Below, one piece after another: positions 5,682-7,876 of a DNA stretch of 7,876 nt (the first letter of the stretch is position 1; every line of letters begins with the position of its first letter). Below the pieces are notes generated by a model. That model did not search any database. It was not told where the DNA came from and worked only from the letters and a program-made list of their open reading frames with translations. A program made the position numbers and the translations under genes. Origin of the DNA: Chitinophagales bacterium (GTDB lineage: Bacteria; Bacteroidota; Bacteroidia; Chitinophagales; BACL12). The stretch lies in assembly GCA_014380545.1 (NCBI GenBank), contig JACMJP010000383.1, positions 1 to 7,876 on the forward strand, read 5' to 3'.

Positions 5682-7876
5682 TGCTCCATCACGATTCAAC
5701 CAACGAAATCTTTTCTCTTGCTGCAGATCTTGTAAATAATACTGCGCAAAATATTTTTTTAACGGGAAAAGCGGGAACGGGGAAAACTACTTTTTTAAAA
5801 TATATCCGGGAGCATACACATAAACAAAATGCGGTGGTTGCACCAACGGGTGTTGCAGCAATTAACGCAGGTGGTGTTACCATGCATAGTTTTTTTCAAT
5901 TGCCCTTTGAGCCTTTTCTTCCAATTAAAACTTTCGGCAATAATCCCAACATCGCTGATAAAAATAGTTTATTTAAAAAAATTATGCTCGGCAATATAAA
6001 AAGAAAAGTGATGGCGGAGTTGGAATTATTAATTATTGATGAAGTGAGCATGTTGAGAAGTGACCAGTTAGATTGTATTGATACAATATTAAAGGGTGTG
6101 CGCAGAAATAATTACCCGTTCGGCGGTGTGCAGGTTTTATTTATTGGTGACATGTATCAGTTGCCACCGGTTGCGAAAAATGAAGAATGGAATATTTTGA
6201 AAGAACATTACGCAAGCCCTTTTTTCTTTCATGCACAGGTAATGCTTGAATTTGATCTTACCTATATCGAATTAAAAAAAATATACAGGCAGAAAGAACA
6301 AAAGTTTATTGACATATTAAATAATGTAAGAAATAATTCAGTGAGTGAATATGATTATGAAGCATTACACAGTCGTTATTTTCCGAACTATCATTTTGAA
6401 GAACTGGGAAAAAAGGCGATAACCATTACCACACATAATCATAAAGCGGATAATATTAATACTCTCGAATTAAAAAAATTAAGCGGGCAGGAATTTGTTT
6501 TTAGAGGTGAAATAGAAAGAGAGTTTAACGAAAATGCTTTGCCTACAGAACAAAACCTTATTCTGAAACCCGGTGCCCAAATTATGTTTATTAAAAATGA
6601 TACAGGAGAAGACAGAAGATATTACAATGGGAAGTTAGCAACAGTAAAAACTATTTTTAAAGATGAAATAAAAGTGGTAATGCAGGATGACAACTCTGAA
6701 TGCATGCTTGAAAAAGAAACCTGGGAAAATATCCGTTATACTTTTAATAAAGAAAAAAATAGTATTGATGAGGATGTGGTGGGAAGATTTATTCAATATC
6801 CGATCCGGCTTGCATGGGCAATTACTATTCATAAGAGTCAGGGTCTCACATTTGAAAATGTGATTATAGATGCAGGCCAAAGTTTTGCAGCAGGACAAGT
6901 GTATGTGGCTCTGAGCCGTTGCACTACCCTGGAAGGAATGATCTTATTATCAAGAATAAATCCGCATGTAATTACAACTGATGATCGTATTGTTGCATTT
7001 GCGCAAAGAGAAAATCATTTGAATGAATTACAGGAAATTCTGGAAAGAGAGAAAAGAAATTATTTATCGGCTCAGTTAATTAAGTCCTTTGATTTTTCAA
7101 AAATTATTTCAGAGCTGGAAGAGTATTGCGTATATATATTGGAGAAAAATATTCCGGAAAAAGCAGAAGCAGCATTAATGGCTGGCGAAATATTGCGCAA
7201 AGCTAAAGAGCATAATGAAGTTGCGGCTAAGTTCAGAAACCAGTTGGAAAAAATATTCCAGCAGGAAAATTTCAGTATCCATATTTTAGAAGAGCGGGCA
7301 TCAAAAGGAATTTTGTGGTTTGCAGAAAATTATTCAAAAGATATTTTAAATCCTTTATATGCACATATCGAAACATTAAAACATGCGAGCAAAGTAAAAC
7401 AGTATTTAAAATATGTGCGGGAATTATACGGTTACCTGGAAGCACATCTCAAAAAATTATTTCAGTTGCGGTATGATGAAATTGTTTTTATAAACGATGA
7501 GAGAATATTTGAAAATTATATACCGCAAAAAACTACAGCATCAATTCCATCAACACAAAAAAAACAAAAAGGAATAAAACCTGAAAAGGGAGAAACCTAC
7601 ACAATCACCTTGCAATTATTTAAAGAAGCTAAAACAATTTCTGAAATTGCAAAAGCCCGAAATCTTGCACAAAGTACCATTGAAGGACACCTTGCAAGAT
7701 ATGTTTTAACGGGTGATGTTTCCATTTTCCAAATGATGGAGGAGCAGAAAGTAAATATCATCATGAAAGCATTTGACTCACCTCAGGAAAATATTTCTTC
7801 TGTGAAAAATAAGTTGAGTAATGTTTTTTCTTATAATGAAATAAGGGCAGTGTTGAATCATATGATGTGGATGCGA
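5681..7876 (+). CDS. Pif1-like SF1B DNA helicase with C-terminal helix-turn-helix domain (3'-partial)
   Basis: ATP-driven DNA helicase related to Pif1/RecD2, expected to act in DNA replication, repair or recombination. The frame is open for 732 codons to the window edge without a stop. All helicase motifs are present: Walker A GKAGTGKT (29-36), motif Ia APTGVAAINAGG with MHSFF (54-72), Walker B IIDEVSML (118-125, Asp120/Glu121), motif III GDMYQLPPV (156-164), IYRQ (201-204), a GAQIMFIKND/YYNGKLATV beta region (298-322), motif V AWAITIHKSQGLTFENV (378-394) and motif VI VYVALSRCTTLEGM (407-420). A helical linker (about 440-610) and a Lys-rich stretch (615-636) lead to a likely helix-turn-helix at about 640-690 (LFKEAKTISEIAKAR, STIEGHLARY), resembling HTH_40, also seen at the end of some RecQ proteins. 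ATG 5681 is the only ATG after the in-frame stop at 5618, and lies 35 bp from the divergent kynU start. No functional link to kynU is apparent. Confidence 0.93.
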   Translation, partial: MLHHDSTNEIFSLAADLVNNTAQNIFLTGKAGTGKTTFLKYIREHTHKQNAVVAPTGVAAINAGGVTMHSFFQLPFEPFLPIKTFGNNPNIADKNSLFKKIMLGNIKRKVMAELELLIIDEVSMLRSDQLDCIDTILKGVRRNNYPFGGVQVLFIGDMYQLPPVAKNEEWNILKEHYASPFFFHAQVMLEFDLTYIELKKIYRQKEQKFIDILNNVRNNSVSEYDYEALHSRYFPNYHFEELGKKAITITTHNHKADNINTLELKKLSGQEFVFRGEIEREFNENALPTEQNLILKPGAQIMFIKNDTGEDRRYYNGKLATVKTIFKDEIKVVMQDDNSECMLEKETWENIRYTFNKEKNSIDEDVVGRFIQYPIRLAWAITIHKSQGLTFENVIIDAGQSFAAGQVYVALSRCTTLEGMILLSRINPHVITTDDRIVAFAQRENHLNELQEILEREKRNYLSAQLIKSFDFSKIISELEEYCVYILEKNIPEKAEAALMAGEILRKAKEHNEVAAKFRNQLEKIFQQENFSIHILEERASKGILWFAENYSKDILNPLYAHIETLKHASKVKQYLKYVRELYGYLEAHLKKLFQLRYDEIVFINDERIFENYIPQKTTASIPSTQKKQKGIKPEKGETYTITLQLFKEAKTISEIAKARNLAQSTIEGHLARYVLTGDVSIFQMMEEQKVNIIMKAFDSPQENISSVKNKLSNVFSYNEIRAVLNHMMWMR

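Noticed and set aside
5689..5883. Minus-strand 64-codon open frame opposite the helicase Walker A region
   Set aside because: It is antisense to an intact, motif-rich helicase frame and has no independent support.
1..7876. CRISPR array, tRNA/rRNA, insertion sequence, toxin-antitoxin or defence cassette
   Set aside because: No regularly spaced repeats, cloverleaf sequence, transposase or terminal repeats were seen; the Pif1-like helicase stands alone without defence partners in view.

Overview
The window looks like chromosomal DNA from a Bacteroidota bacterium, probably Chitinophagales, Saprospirales or a related uncultured lineage. The reasons are an AT-rich base composition, no Shine-Dalgarno signals at most starts, a fused E1 alpha/beta 2-oxoacid dehydrogenase, a DUF5723-like envelope protein, a Pif1-type helicase with a C-terminal helix-turn-helix, and one good TAnnTTTG promoter element. 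All five complete reading frames end in TAA. The placement is inferred from protein style, not from a marker gene.

Layout. Positions 3-1592 (+) hold the 3' part of a fused E1 alpha/beta subunit of a branched-chain-type 2-oxoacid dehydrogenase complex; its start lies off the left edge. Six bases later comes a small SWIM zinc-finger protein (1599-2024, +), probably cotranscribed. A 44-bp inverted repeat resembling a dispersed intergenic repeat (2033-2076) separates it from a convergent secreted DUF5723-like protein (2085-3503, -). A 220-bp divergent spacer follows, then a lipoprotein-type c-type cytochrome (3724-4305, +) broken by an in-frame TGA at a position where tryptophan is expected. A strong bidirectional hairpin terminator (4325-4363) separates it from kynureninase kynU (4365-5645, -). 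Only 35 bp from the kynU start, and reading the other way, a Pif1-like SF1B helicase (5681 to the right edge, +) begins; 732 codons are visible and the gene runs out of the window.

Functionally the window is a set of unrelated housekeeping and accessory genes: branched-chain oxoacid oxidation, tryptophan/kynurenine catabolism, envelope and electron transfer, and DNA maintenance. I found no CRISPR array, RNA gene, insertion sequence or multi-gene defence cassette, and no convincing undescribed system. The observations most worth following up are the interrupted cytochrome, the compact kynU/helicase divergent start with a possibly leaderless kynU transcript, and the intergenic repeat.
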